Positions 1-10,885 of a stretch of DNA of 64,000 bases are shown in pieces (position 1 is the stretch's first letter; the number at the start of each line of letters is the position of its first letter). The DNA is from Neodontobutis hainanensis (Eukaryota; Chordata; Actinopteri; Gobiiformes; Odontobutidae). The notes beneath the pieces were generated by a model. That model made no database searches and was not told the DNA's origin. It worked only from the letters and a program-made list of their open reading frames with translations. The stretch spans positions 1-64,000 of the forward strand of contig JALDNG010003586.1 of the NCBI GenBank assembly GCA_024349245.1, written 5' to 3'. Both the position numbers and the translations under genes were made by a program.

Positions 1-42
1 TATTTAAACCCGACGATTGTTAAAAAGTAATCAACCTTGAAC

Positions 43-383
43 ATGACTGTCGAGAACACAAAAGTATTCTTGTTTCTAATTTACAGAAAAACGACTCGCC
101 TGCAAAACAAAACGATGAAAACATACAAAGAGCAAATTCGGAATGTTATTTTTGTTTGAGAGGCAATATCAATGCTGCCATTCACGATACGTATCCGAGG
201 GGAACAATTATGGCCTTCCCATCTGAGGAACCTTCTGAATATCGAAATCAAACCTTGGTTAACGTTGAGTACAATGGATCAAATGTCAAATCTGAAGATT
301 TATTTTTGAGTAACTCAGAATATTCGACGAGCGACTCTGATGGATTCGAATGTTCAAGTTCTGATACAGAGTCAATGGAATGA
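43..383 (+). CDS. Small acidic protein, two exons with a 23-nt intron
   Basis: Exon 1 is 43-63 (ATG at 43), the intron 64-86 (GTATTC...TTACAG, 23 nt) and exon 2 87-383, ending in TGA; the join is phase 0 and gives 105 residues. Without splicing, the frame leading into exon 2 meets a stop at 21-23 and has no nearby ATG. Around residues 29-34 there is a CYFCLR motif; the last 35 residues are rich in Ser, Asp and Glu (runs such as SSSDTESME), like an acidic, possibly phosphorylated tail. I do not recognise the family. Position 43 might instead be internal to an exon that begins outside the window. No clear poly(A) signal follows the stop. Confidence 0.55.
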
Positions 384-1855
384 TTATATCTCTATTTATA
401 TTTGATATTTATTATACATTTTATTCGATTTTATTTTTGTGTTTTTTGAGCTATTCACTCAAATTAAAGGAAATAAGTATTTCTAGTGGATTAGTTTTAA
501 TGTAACTCTTTTGAAAGCATTTTCATCTGAAGGATTCATTTTGAATCATGTTATATATTTGAAACAAAAAATAGGCGAATTTTTTAATTTAAGTTTCGAA
601 ACATTGTGTAATCTTTTAATATCTTTAAAAATATAATATTAATTTTAGCTTAGGTTTAAATTGATTCAATTAGACTCAATTATCGTTGAATTTGTTCTTT
701 TCCACTTTCAAAATAAAATCTCAATGATTATCAATTCAATTTTGCCATTCTTCAAGCCTTTTCGAGTCAGATTTATAAGTTCAATGGACCAATATAATAA
801 GTTGAAATCAGTGTATTTAATTTAATATTTTTGTTTATCATCGCATAGTCCTGAGGGTAATTTCAAAGGCGAGTCTTAAAGAGTGGTACACGATTGAGCT
901 CTTAAAAATACAACTCTTCAATATTTCTGACTGAGTGGATTATTTTCGAGTGGTGTCGAAGCATATTTCAACGTAAAAATTAAACATCGAGGTATGACCA
1001 ATACGTAGTATATCTTTACACGTCAAATTTGTGTAAAATACATAAATCTTTTCCAAAAATTTTATTTGTAAGGAATTCATTTATATTGGAGCAAAAATAG
1101 ACGGAAAATTTAATATAAAGTTACTTGTAATGTTTACATTCTACTTTTTATTTTAAGATGGAGCATGCGTCTGGGTTTTTGAGTTAGCCAATCTGCCATT
1201 CTCTCATCCTTTAACGAAATTGAATTTTCACTGTAATCTTCTCATCTCCTTAATATTTTTAATTGTACAATAAAGGTATTATATTTATACACAATACAAT
1301 CGTAGATCTATTATTTTGACTATGTGTTTACAACACATTCAGAACAGCTATAAAAAGCCGATTGCAAAGATTTGAATAAATCTCTTAGGTTGAGATTAAA
1401 ATTGTTGTTTTTTAATTATGTGGAAAAAGTGTGAATCTAAAGGAGATGAAGATTCAAGACTTTTGTTGCCTCTAGATTTGGTTAAAATTCATTTTTATTT
1501 AAAGTTTCAAACTTCACAGTTTATACCTAAACAGACAAAAATGATTTAGGTTTATGAATATCTCACTTGAAAAATCAGTTGGATGTCAGAATAATAAAAA
1601 TTATATCACGCGTAATCTGCTCGAATGCCACGATAATTTTTAACTAATAATCAGTTCGATAAACTATGGAGAAGAGAATTTAAACACTTTCCTATGTTAT
1701 CATTTTTAACAATGAAACCATTGTTTGAATGTTGTTGATTGGTTCTTAACTCTATGAAACATGTTATTGATAATGGAATCCTTGAATAGATTTTCTACGA
1801 ATTCAGGAAGGAGCAAGGATTTAGTATCTATAAACAATAATGATCACTTAATGCC
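384..1855. other. Intergenic A+T-rich sequence with one weak coding relic
   Basis: No sustained reading frame. A less A+T-rich patch at about 845-990 reads on the minus strand as two short open pieces (one with TLKYASTPLENN, one with YHSLRLAFEITLRT, ending at a stop), which could be decayed exons. They cannot be joined uniquely, so no gene is called. Confidence 0.4.
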
Positions 1856-2077
1856 ATGAAAGATTTGAATAAGTCAGTTATCTTAACTACGCTCCACTCA
1901 TGTTTGATTTTGATTTGTTTTGATATAATGGAATTAAAATGGCAAATTTTAAATTCATCAAAAACAAAGCAGATTGTGATTCGTCATGTAAGATACTTGT
2001 TTAAAATTTTTAAGATTTTGACGCATACACTTGTGAAGTCGTTCTGGCAATTTCAATTCATTGAATTTTATGTGTAA
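1856..2077 (+). CDS. Small hypothetical ORF followed by AATAAA
   Basis: A 73-codon ORF with a true ATG (GCCATGAAAG) and no intron. The stop TAA at the end is overlapped by an AATAAA hexamer, a canonical poly(A) signal. The product is basic and hydrophobic (LLI/CFD near residues 15-25; FKIFKIL near 49-55). In DNA this A+T-rich a 73-codon frame can arise by chance, and no family is recognised. The ATG plus the adjacent poly(A) signal is the only support. Confidence 0.3.
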   Translation: MKDLNKSVILTTLHSCLILICFDIMELKWQILNSSKTKQIVIRHVRYLFKIFKILTHTLVKSFWQFQFIEFYV

Positions 2078-2815
2078 ATAAAATGATACACCGAGTTAAA
2101 CACAGTCTGAAAATCTGTATCGTGATAATGTTTACTAATGTCTTGCAGTAATGCTTATTTGATTGAAATACCTTGTTTTATCCAATGGTTGTACTTGAAA
2201 GCACCAAAATTAAAGAAAAACACTCGTGTTATTTTAGTTAAAGACATTTGTAATGCTAAAATAATATAAATTAAAATTGTTTTATTATTAGGCAAAACCT
2301 CAAAATTAAATATTAAAGCTTGACTCGAAAACAAAGAATATCAAATAAATCCCAGAATGTAAATTTGTATAAATTAAATTTCCGTGAATGTGTATGTTTA
2401 TTTGTTTTAGATCGTAGCTTCTACTTTGTCTAAAATAATGGTGGAGATGGTAACTAAACTCCACATAACATTCATTTGTCATGCTTCGAGGCTTTCTTAA
2501 TTTAACTTCTCGGTCAAAAAAATTGAAGTTGTGATATATTTTGTTTTAACATTTAAAATGTGAAATTTAAATTCAATTTAATATGTTATAACGTTCAGAG
2601 GAAAAGGTTGAGAGCTTTTATTTACGTGAATCTTACACAAGAAAGAAAGTAAATTGAGAAGCTGGCTTATTTTAAATAAGATTCCATTCGAGCAGAACTC
2701 CGTTTGCATGAAGATATGCTAAATACATGCAACTAATCTCTTCTGAATTTCTAACTGCATCACCTTTATGAAAAGTATAACCTGTTCTTAATATGTAAAA
2801 TGTAATCATGACCCC
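2078..2815. other. Intergenic, no feature seen
   Basis: A+T-rich sequence without sustained frames, running up to the left end of gypsy element 1. The five bases before the terminal repeat (2811-2815, ACCCC) are not repeated after the right-hand copy, so no target-site duplication is visible. Confidence 0.6.
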
Positions 2816-2884
2816 TGTGATGTATGTATTAATCGTAACAAATCGTATTTAGTCGTTATCATTGTTGTTTCATACATAGAAATT
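2816..2884 (+). repeat. Left terminal repeat of gypsy element 1
   Basis: 69 nt matching 6693-6761 at 65 positions, starting TGTGATGTATG. It is far shorter than usual gypsy LTRs (hundreds of bases) and ends only 14 nt before the gag ATG at 2899, leaving no room for a normal leader. Either this lineage has tiny LTRs or both copies have been trimmed. Confidence 0.75.
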
Positions 2885-2898
2885 GGACGAGTTGTTAA

Positions 2899-3602
2899 AA
2901 TGCTTTCAAAATTCGAAGAATTTGATTTAGAAAGTGACTGGAATGAATATTTTGAAAGATTTGAAATATTCACTAGAATTAATAAAATTGAAGAGAAGAA
3001 TATGACTGATCTGTTTTTAGGAGTCGTTGGTTGAAAAATCTTGCATTATTAAAACCCTGAAAAATGGGGGAATTCCGGCTACGATGGATATTTCCAAGAT
3101 TAAAATATTACTCGACTGATATTTCGCCCGAACACCTTGGTTATCTCCGAGATATATAACTTTATGAATATCAGCCAAGATGACGAGGAACGCTCAAGGT
3201 TTTGATTTACGTCTCCAAAAGGCAAGCGAAAAATGCCAGTTTGGATCATTTCAAGATGACGCACTCAGAGACAAATTTATTCATGGCCTGTACGATCGTT
3301 TTAAAAACATAAAGCCGAGTTTATTGGTGGAAAGAGAACTTGATTTCAAAACGGCAGTCGAAAAGGCAGCTCAAATCGAATTAACCGCAAAAGAAGCGTT
3401 AAATATCGAGAGTGCTGTCACGGTGTAGGAGCTCAAGAAATTCAAGCACCAAAATCAAAGGTCACGACATTGAAAGTATTGTTAGAAATGGAATCACACA
3501 GATGAACGATGCTTTTTCAAGAGCGCAAAATGTCATTCATGTGGAAAGGTGGGCCATATCAAAGCTGTTTGCAAAGCAACGGAATCGGAAAGATCAGTTA
3601 TA
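2899..3602 (+). pseudogene. gag: gag of gypsy element 1 (capsid plus CCHC knuckle), broken
   Basis: The frame opens with ATG at 2899 (MLSKFEEFDLESDWNEYFER), a typical gypsy Gag start, and hits TGA at 3032. The capsid C-terminal part continues in another frame at 3180-3428 (LRDKFIHGL, then LDFKTAVEKAAQIE). A perfect CCHC zinc knuckle (C-x2-C-x4-H-x4-C, residues CHSCGKVGHIKAVC) lies at 3531-3572 in a third frame. The product would package element RNA. At least two frameshifts and one stop make it a pseudogene. Confidence 0.85.
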
Positions 3603-3675
3603 AACGAAATCAATAATACAATTAATAATGTTTCTCCGTTCTATTCTTCTGTTCAGATTAAATAATGTCCCCATA

Positions 3676-6433
3676 AACTCGAAATTGATACAGGCTCACC
3701 GGTTACAATCCTGAAACTGAGTGATTTCGAACGAATTAAGGCACCTCTTAAACCAACGACAGAGAGATTCCGAAGCTATAGTGGCCATATAATTTACCCT
3801 CTCGGAGCGGCCAAGGTGAACGTAACCTTGAATGATTTAAAACAAAATCTGAAACTATGTCTGTGACAATAGCACAAGCCTAATGGGCCGTGATTGGATT
3901 AAAGAATTGAGCCGGAAGGAACTTTGAAAATTTTTCACATATCAATCGAGGAAAGAATAGAGTATATAAAACAAAAATACAGCGATGTGTTTTCAAATGG
4001 AGTGGGCTTACTCAAAAACTTTAAAGCCAACATAACTCTCAAACCGAAAGCACGTCCTCACTTCTGCAAAGCAAGGCCGGTATCGCTTTTTAAAAGGCGA
4101 CAAATCGAAGTTGCGCTCATAGAAATGGAGAAAAGGACATAATTGAAAAGGACCATTTTTGCGATTGGGCGGCACCGATCGTGTGTCCATATAAGAAAGA
4201 TGGAAAACTCCGAGTGTGCGCTGATTTTTTGACCGGTCTTAAAGCCAGTATTGCAGTCGACCGATATCCTCTACCCGAACTCAAGACATACTGTCGCGGC
4301 TAACCGAAAGGTAAACTATTCTCTTTTATTGATTTGGCTTCAGCCTACTGGCAAATCGAACTTTATGACGAATGCCGTCATTTCACGACAATCAATACAC
4401 AAAAGAGGGCTTTACAGGTTTAAACGTTCAACCTTTGGACTGTCATCAGCGCCAGCTATCTGGCAGCGAACCATAGAAAATATCCATAAATATATCGAGA
4501 TGACAGTTGTCTATTTATACGAAATTATTGTGATGGGTAGAACGCATAAGGAGCACCAAGAAAAGCTAGAAGACGTCATGATGCGCATAAAGACAATGGA
4601 TTAAAGTTAAATTGTCAAAGTGCAGATTTTTCAAGAGTCAGTGCAATATTGCGGCTATATTATATCACAACATGGCATCTCGATGGCCCCGAGCAAGATA
4701 GAAGCAATTAGAAATATGCCCGCACCTAAAAGTACCCAAAAAGTAAAATGTTTATGCATAATTAACAATTACTATCGAACACATATTCAGAATTTATCGA
4801 CACTTTTAGCACCTCTTTACGATATTCAAGTGAAGGGACAGGCATTTAAATGGAACGAAGAGCATGAGAAAAGCTTTCAAAACGCCAAAAACAAATTGGC
4901 GGAGAATATTGTTTTGGCACATTTTGACTCAACACTTCCGATTGTGCTAGTGACGATGCATCGTTGAAGAGATTAGGAGCAGCAATCGTACACGTATCGG
5001 ATGACAGACAAGAGAAAAGCCTTTTACGTATGCATCTAGAACATTAAATGCGAGCGAGAGAAATTACTCGGTTATTGAAAGAGAGGCCTTGCTGTATGGT
5101 GGGCGATTACAAATTTTTTCCCTTATTTTGATGGAGTCCCTTTCAAAATACTAACAGACCATAAACCGCTTGTCGGAATATTTGGTAACAAAAAGGTTTC
5201 CACAAACTATATCTTCTTGAATGATGAAATGGGTCATTTCTTATCTGGAATGAATTTTACAATTATGTAACAGAGAGGTAAATCCAACACTATAGCCGAT
5301 GCTTTGTCAAGACTGCCTATCAACAGAGATAGAATAAAATATTGCGCAGATGCTGAGACTATAAACCACATAAAGAACAACATAACTTGCGTAAAGTGGG
5401 AAACTCTTTGAGAAGAAACACAAAATAACAATACACTGAACAAAGTTTATGATTTCATCATTAATGGTTGGCCGAATAGGAAATTTGATCAGAATATTCA
5501 AGCTTTTTACCGAAGAAGAGACGAGCTGTCAACCGTAGATGGAACCCTCGTCATGCAAAATAAATTGTAATCCCAGAAAAATTAAAAATAATGTTCCTAA
5601 ATCGAATGCATGAAGGTTACCTAGGAATTATATAAAACTAAATCAATAGCTCGAACGTACCTATGGTGGCCAGGTATGGACTCGGATATCGAAAATATGA
5701 TATCAAGCTGTGCGAAGTGTCAATTAGAGAAACGTAAATTTCCCAAGAAATCGGAAAATATTAAGTGGCCAGCCACATCATTTCCCATGGAACGAGTACA
5801 CGTAGACTTTTTGGGTCCACTCGCGGGCAAAATGATTTTGGTAATGATTGATGACTTTTCTAAATGGCCAGAAGCCATCATCATGGATAGACGTCGGCAG
5901 AAGAAACAACGAAAGTTCTCTCTGAGATGTTTTAGCAGGTTGAGAATACCAAAGAAAATTGTGTTGGATAACGGTCCCCAATTTACCTCTCAAATATTTA
6001 AAGATTATGCAAAGGTGAACAATATTGACCATGTAACATCAGCACCTTATTACCCCAAACCAACGGTCTAGAGGAAAAATTCGTCCAAACCCTAAAAGGA
6101 TCACTAGGAAAAATTACCAGCCATGACATTCATCCTCAACTTATGAAATTCTTACTAAGTTACAGATTAGCGTCCCATAGTACCACAAACAGACCACCAG
6201 CTTTATTAATGTTTGGACGACTTTAAAGATCATGGATGGATAACTTAAATTCTCCTGACCAGACCATAAGTAGTTATCACTCTAAGTTTAAAGAAAATGA
6301 GATGGTTCTGGCTAGGGTTTATGGGAAGAAGGAAAAATGGATTCAAGGAACAATATCGAAAGTTTTGGGACAGCTACACTATCTTGTAAAAACCGCTTTT
6401 GGTACGATTAAAAGACACGTGATCAAATTTTAA
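3676..6433 (+). pseudogene. pol: pol of gypsy element 1: protease, RT, RNase H, integrase, broken
   Basis: Protease: DTGS active site at 3687-3698. Reverse transcriptase: about 3900-4970, with IIEKDHFCDWAAPIVCPYKK, VCADF, FIDLASAYWQ and the TTINT motif; the catalytic box at 4512-4523 reads YLYE instead of YLDD. RNase H: about 4930-5310, with ASDAS and EREALL; the following linker contains ADALSRLP. Integrase: zinc-binding CAKC near 5710, core from about 5800 with the first Asp in HVDFLGP, the second in DNGPQF near 5970 and Glu in GLEEKF near 6070 (frame-shifted); the C-terminal SH3-like domain ends at 6433 (RHVIKF). At least six breaks in frame. Confidence 0.88.
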
Positions 6434-6692
6434 AATCTAAAAGGAAAATACAGGAAAATGGAGAAATAACAATTACTCCCTAAATAATACAGGATTTGCC
6501 TGGTCCTCCCAGAGTCAGTCGAGAAACAAACGGGTCAATCTTTCATGAACCAGAAGAGTTTATCTCTGGCAGAGAACGAACAGATGTGAGCTATATACCT
6601 TCCAGGCATGAATCATTTGAAAATACAGGCCCTGTAAGAAGTCAAGCCGTATAGCAGAAAGATCTGGGAACGTCCAAACATAATGATGGAGG

Positions 6693-6761
6693 TGTGATGT
6701 ATGTATTAATCGTAACAAATCGTATTTAGTCGGAATCATTATTGTTTCATACATAGCAATT
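6693..6761 (+). repeat. Right terminal repeat of gypsy element 1
   Basis: Second copy of the 69-nt terminal repeat, preceded by a purine-rich tract. It differs from the left copy at four positions, which implies an old insertion if both were identical on arrival. Confidence 0.75.
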
Positions 6762-6900
6762 ACAACACGTGATAAAGATATAAGGACCACTTTCAAAAAT
6801 TTCCATGTTAAAATGTTAAGAGATTACCAGGATAAAGTCATCACCATGATCGATCGTTCAGAGTCACGTTTGAGATAAAAAGTTTATTATATTTACATTA

Positions 6901-7741
6901 ATGAAAATAAATAATGAGTCATGGCGTTATTGTTGGAAGTTTGGACTTGATTTATTAACCTGGAAAAAATGTTCACTTTCATCTGACTTTAACAAAATTC
7001 GGGTTAATTGTGATTTTGATTCCAAAAAGACTGAGATCGCAAGTCAGATATCGTATTTTTTGGTTATGGTAAAATTTAAAAATTAATATATATTGAGTTC
7101 GTTTTACATTTAAACTATTTTTACTGGTTGTTGATATACGAATTGATTGTGGCTATTAAATAAGTGAAATTTAGTTCCATATAGATAGCATCGAATGTTT
7201 TCAACGGCTCAGCTAATTGTCAAACATCCCTTATCTGGTGTCATCGTTCATTTAAACAAGAGTTTTGGAATATGAGTGGCTTTTCGGGTATATATTTGAA
7301 TATTATGTAAAACGATATTATCTGCCTTTTCGAAAGTGCCAGAATGAAATAAGAAGGGAAGATTCCAGTTCATGTCATTTGATAGGATTCAGAAACGTTT
7401 TTTTAATTTCTAAATGGATTTTTCGAATTATTATCACAGAATCACGGCGTAGATTTGTCAAGGAATAGGTACAGTGGAAAAATATCTGCGTATTTTTTTA
7501 AACGCCTATAAAAGCATAGAAACTCCAGGAAATGCTTGTAACCACTTTATACACGTTGATTTCCTCAAGTCTTTGATTGAGTATTTCATGAATTTACCTG
7601 ATTTTACATTGTCTGCAGGTATTGAAAAAATAATGCAGTTTTATTTAACGCACACATAATTTGCATTTATTGTTGACAGGTTTAAGGCCATCTTCCGAGA
7701 GTTATCTGAAAACGTCTTCCAGATGTTCAAATGATAATTGA
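6901..7741 (+). CDS. Putative membrane protein, six exons, intact
   Basis: Exons 6901-7068, 7098-7148, 7189-7237, 7263-7448, 7469-7618 and 7680-7741; introns of 29, 40, 25, 20 and 61 nt, all GT-AG with matching phase, giving 221 residues with no frameshift. The last intron ends in a pyrimidine-rich GTTGACAG. Hydrophobic stretches near residues 51-73 (YFLVMFVLHL, YFYWLLIYEL), 93-102 (EWLFGYIFEY) and 131-141 (VFLISKWIFR) suggest two or three membrane spans; the C-terminus is Ser-rich (SSESYLKTSS). Family not recognised. It begins 139 nt after gypsy element 1. Exons 2-4 with their introns recur in the mosaic repeat at 46942-47290, and the 3' end at 44790-45070. The least certain join is the 40-nt intron 7149-7188; a shorter gene starting at the ATG at 7195 is possible. 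Confidence 0.55.
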
Positions 7742-8296
7742 TATTTTGTTGAATGTTAAAATATAGTCTAACTAGGTATAATAGTGATTTCTTTATCTTA
7801 GCAAATTTTCCATCAAACTTATAAAGTGTCAAAATAATTTACTTAACCATGTGACAGATCCTTTCATACATAAAGATTTAGGTAAGGTTAGGAAAAGAAA
7901 ACATGTTTTTCCTCCTAACTTTCGTTAACTGCTCGTTGCCATAAAACACTTTGAAATATCGATTATGAATATGAAATTTGCGCCAAACCGGCGATCGACA
8001 AAATCATCGACTAATTACTGATAGTTCAGATTTTTGTTGTTGATGATGTTAAGTAACAGATAATAAGTATTCAATTACTTCCATTCTTATTTTTGACAAC
8101 AAATGCAGAAGATCACTAAGAGCTTTGGTTATCAAATATGATTTTATTATTTTATAAGCCCATCATCATACCTTACATGATGCTTTGGTACACTTTTTGA
8201 TATAAAACTCGATTCTTAGCTAGTTAATGACTTCATGTTCATTTTAGGTTGAAGTAATTTGATGTAACAGTTGTAGAACTCTTGTGATGGATAAGC
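7742..8296. other. Intergenic; part duplicated in the mosaic repeat
   Basis: No sustained frame. The left part, to about 7905, is the source or sister of 44790-45070. Confidence 0.5.
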
Positions 8297-8404
8297 GATG
8301 AAGCACACCTATTCTTGTTGAGCACCTATGGCCGCTTGTGTCGAAATCCTGCAACTGATATGAAGCCGAATCCCATTATGCAGTCTAAACTACAATTTTT
8401 ATGA
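8297..8404 (+). CDS. Terminal exon of an unrecognised gene
   Basis: A locally less A+T-rich stretch gives 35 codons and a TGA (begins DEAHLFLLSTYGRLCRN). It is preceded by a possible 23-nt intron (8273-8295, GTAGAA...ATAAG). No upstream exon could be joined, because the frame before that intron has a TAA. Residue composition and local base composition look coding; the family is unknown. Confidence 0.35.
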   Translation, partial: DEAHLFLLSTYGRLCRNPATDMKPNPIMQSKLQFL

Positions 8405-8690
8405 TAAAAATATTAATTTTAACATATTTTCGACATAGGGGAATTGAATTAATGCATTACCAATAGGTTTGGTTGTCTGGTATCTAACGTGTACGGATTC
8501 GAGTTAAAATAAACTTATAAATTCACTTTCGATGATAGATTTCTTGACAATAAAAACGCACGCCGCAAAATCAACAAGCGTTTAGGTTTTTGCATTTGAG
8601 GCGAGAAGAGTGACCTCGATGTATAGATTTACTTGATGAAAACAGATAAAAATGTGCTGACTGAAAAATTTTGTCTTACCAATTCATGAA

Positions 8691-9309
8691 ATGATGCTTC
8701 CATTGTCGAAAATTCTTTCGCTTTCATTTCTTTAAAACTCTCCAGTTGCGACAAAATAAGCCGAATTTTGAAAGGGAATTTTCCCTTTTTGTTTGAATTT
8801 GTTTTTTTTTGAAAATTAAAAATATTCAAACCTATTCTCAATCTGCTCAGCTCTAACACAGTTTCACCTGAAGAAAAAGAAGCAATGACTTCATTCATCA
8901 ACATGATAATGAATATTCTACAATTGAATCGAATTCTCAAAGATCGAATTTTAAGTTCCAAGCAGATGATGAGGGAATGGAACAAATTGATAAAATCGAC
9001 ACAACGTAGTTTTGTAGGCGCCGTTTTTAACAAAAATTTAAAACGGGATGATCTCAGCACACCGACTTCGAAATACTCCAAGATACCTGATTTTACAACA
9101 GCGATTCTCTATCAACCTTTACAATCTAATTTGACTCTAAAGTTCTTATGGGTAATCCGATGGGTGTTTAGTTGCTGCAGTTTCCAAGATTTGGCAATCG
9201 CTCAGACGTTAAATTCACATATTTAGTTACCAATGTAAAGATGATCAGAAAATTTTTTGACGATTGTCTTATCGTAGTCATTACAAGATATTCAACAAAA
9301 CGAATTTAA
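8691..9309 (+). CDS. Hypothetical helical protein, four exons, intact
   Basis: Exons 8691-8704, 8746-8790, 8851-9151 and 9172-9309; introns of 41, 60 and 20 nt, all GT-AG and in phase, giving 165 residues. The first acceptor is pyrimidine-rich (CTCTCCAG). The middle part (about residues 23-80: SPEEKEAM, ILQLNRILKDRIL, MMREWNKLIK) looks alpha-helical and charged; the C-terminal third is more hydrophobic and ends TRYSTKRI. No family is recognised. The stop at 9309 lies 97 nt from the stop of the convergent TTF1-like gene at 9407. A 150-codon frame on the opposite strand (9081-8629) overlaps it, but its composition is less protein-like. Confidence 0.5.
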
Positions 9310-9406
9310 GAATATATCAAAACCGCAATTACAAATAAATGAAAAGCTAAGTGAAAATTTAACAAAAAAAACTCAAACTAAATTTAAATTAAAATTCTAT
9401 CAATGC

Positions 9407-10885
9407 TTAACGATCATCATCTTCAGAGCTATCAAAAACTACTTCTATTTTGGAGGTCTGAGAAACCCTTAAAGTTAATTCTTGTTCCTAAAAAGCCATA
9501 TCTTTTACACTTTAATCGAACTGGACATTTACTTTAAAATGGGTGCAAAAATATTGTTTCATAGCAAATCCTAGGGCAACAGGTGAAGGAGTATATTGTA
9601 TTCATCGATCTATACAAATAACCTTTATCAAAATTTTCCCATAAATAATCCCAATCAATTAGCTTCCAAATTTTGACATTTAGTTTTTTTATTCTGTCTA
9701 ATTCAACTGAATACTTTTCAATAAATAAGAAAAATGTTGCATTGTTAAAATAACGCTTAACATGGTCGTTCTTGATGCAACAAAATGTTAAAAGCCAAAA
9801 TAGAATGAAAACTCTCACCACTGTCGTCTACAATCAGGAGCGCTACGCGTTTTACGATTTCGCTCACTTGTTTCCAAGGTATACTTTTAAATACGAAAGT
9901 CTTTTTGGGAACTTTCATGAGAATTCTAATCGTTTTGCGCAATCTCTTGCATTCAGAAGGAGTCCACTTTCCCTTTTGCCCCAAATTACAAAATAAGATT
10001 ACTGACAAATCCATCAGTTACTCGAAGACTTTTTGCTTTTGTACAACACTGGTGAGCTGATCGACCGAAAACTCGGCCGATTTCTACCCAGTTCTTTTTA
10101 TTCTCTGAACATAATCTAAAATAAAGCTAATTATAAGACGACAAAAGCTGTTCCTCTTCTTCCTTTGTCCATCTTTCAAGATAAAAGAAAAATACTTTTG
10201 ACTAACTTTGGGTTTGTTCATTGTGTAGTAAGCCTTGAGGTATACCTGATTTCTCGTACGAGTTTCGAACCCTTCAGCTATTTTTTAAAATCAGATAAAA
10301 CCCAATAAATGGATAAATTTTATATCTCTCTTAAACTTTGTCATTTTTTAGATCGGTCCAAAAAAAGATCTTCGATATTTTCTAGATTAAAGGTCTGTTA
10401 AAAGATTGAATAAACCCTAGCTATTCTTTGGATATTTCTCTCTAACTGTTCCATTTCATCTTTTGTCCAAAATGAATTCAATTGAACGCGAGGCTTCAAC
10501 TGGATTGAGGTTCTCTTGGAAGAAAGACCATCAACTTCGAGTTGGAATTTCTCGAATATTTCGTCTATGCAACGAAATTTACATACCACAAGATAGGAGT
10601 CTTTTTAACAACTTAACTGGATGTTTTATTTTATAATGGATGTGGTGCCCTGATATCACAGATTTAACAAACTTAATATTTCTTTTAATTTGGTCCTTTT
10701 TACGGTTTTCCTATTGACTGATTTCCGCAGATTAAGAAATTCTGCTACATTGTCAATGTTGAGCTCCTAAAATAACAGGCTTACAAAACATTGACGTATT
10801 TTTTAAAATTTTCAAGTTAACTATTTATTTCAGTGGTTGAAATCCGTACTCTAAAGAAAAAAAGCTCCATGAAATCGCTGGCCAT
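9407..10885 (-). CDS. TTF1-like: TTF1/Reb1-like Myb-domain protein, ten exons, frameshifted
   Basis: This family binds rDNA terminators and stops RNA polymerase I (known). Exons, transcription order: 10885-10850, 10766-10673, 10600-10416, 10394-10302, 10277-10196, 10172-10143, 10115-10022, 9972-9819, 9770-9533, 9487-9407; introns 83, 72, 21, 24, 23, 27, 49, 48 and 45 nt. About 362 residues, matching the C-terminal DNA-binding half of vertebrate TTF1. Myb/SANT landmarks in order: FWTKDEMEQL; AEGFETRTRNQVY; KWTKEEEEQ...NWVEIGRVFGRS; GKWTPSECKRL...IPWKQVSEIVK...RSAPDCRRQW; IDWDYLWENF; acidic end SSEDDDR. Frame needs one base added or removed in A/T runs at 10344-10349, 9850-9853 and 9547-9551, and the exon 8/9 join is also one base off, so it is either a young pseudogene or homopolymer sequencing error. 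Family call firm; exon 1 and some joins tentative. Confidence 0.8.

Larger units (their letters stand above)
2816..6761 (+). mobile_element. Gypsy element 1: decayed Ty3/gypsy LTR retrotransposon
   Basis: About 3.95 kb, bounded by direct repeats that both start TGTGATGTATG. Inside, in Ty3/gypsy order: gag, CCHC zinc knuckle, retropepsin (DTGS), reverse transcriptase, RNase H, integrase and the integrase C-terminal domain. The integrase (WWPGMDSDIE, CAKCQ, HVDFLGP, DDFSKWPE) resembles the K02A2.6-like gypsy proteins common in invertebrates. Frameshifts and stops interrupt gag and pol, and the reverse transcriptase catalytic YxDD box is replaced by YLYE, so this copy cannot transpose on its own. 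A purine-rich stretch (GATGGAGG, about 6685-6692) before the right repeat fits a polypurine tract. No envelope gene is seen. Confidence 0.9.

Noticed and set aside
8629..9081. 150-codon minus-strand frame, one of the longest in the window
   Set aside because: It lies antisense to a four-exon plus-strand gene whose splice sites are in phase; its product is dominated by hydrophobic and aromatic runs unlike a normal protein, though one piece (ILSQLESFKEMKAKEF) looks coding and keeps a little doubt.
9757..10014. 85-codon minus-strand frame read as a stand-alone gene
   Set aside because: It is exon 8 of the TTF1-like gene read through its flanking introns.
10116..10142. In-frame TAG in the TTF1-like gene taken as stop-codon reassignment
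   Set aside because: The stop lies in a 27-nt GT-AG segment whose removal gives normal Myb-repeat spacing, and other genes here end at TAA, TAG or TGA; a variant code is not needed.
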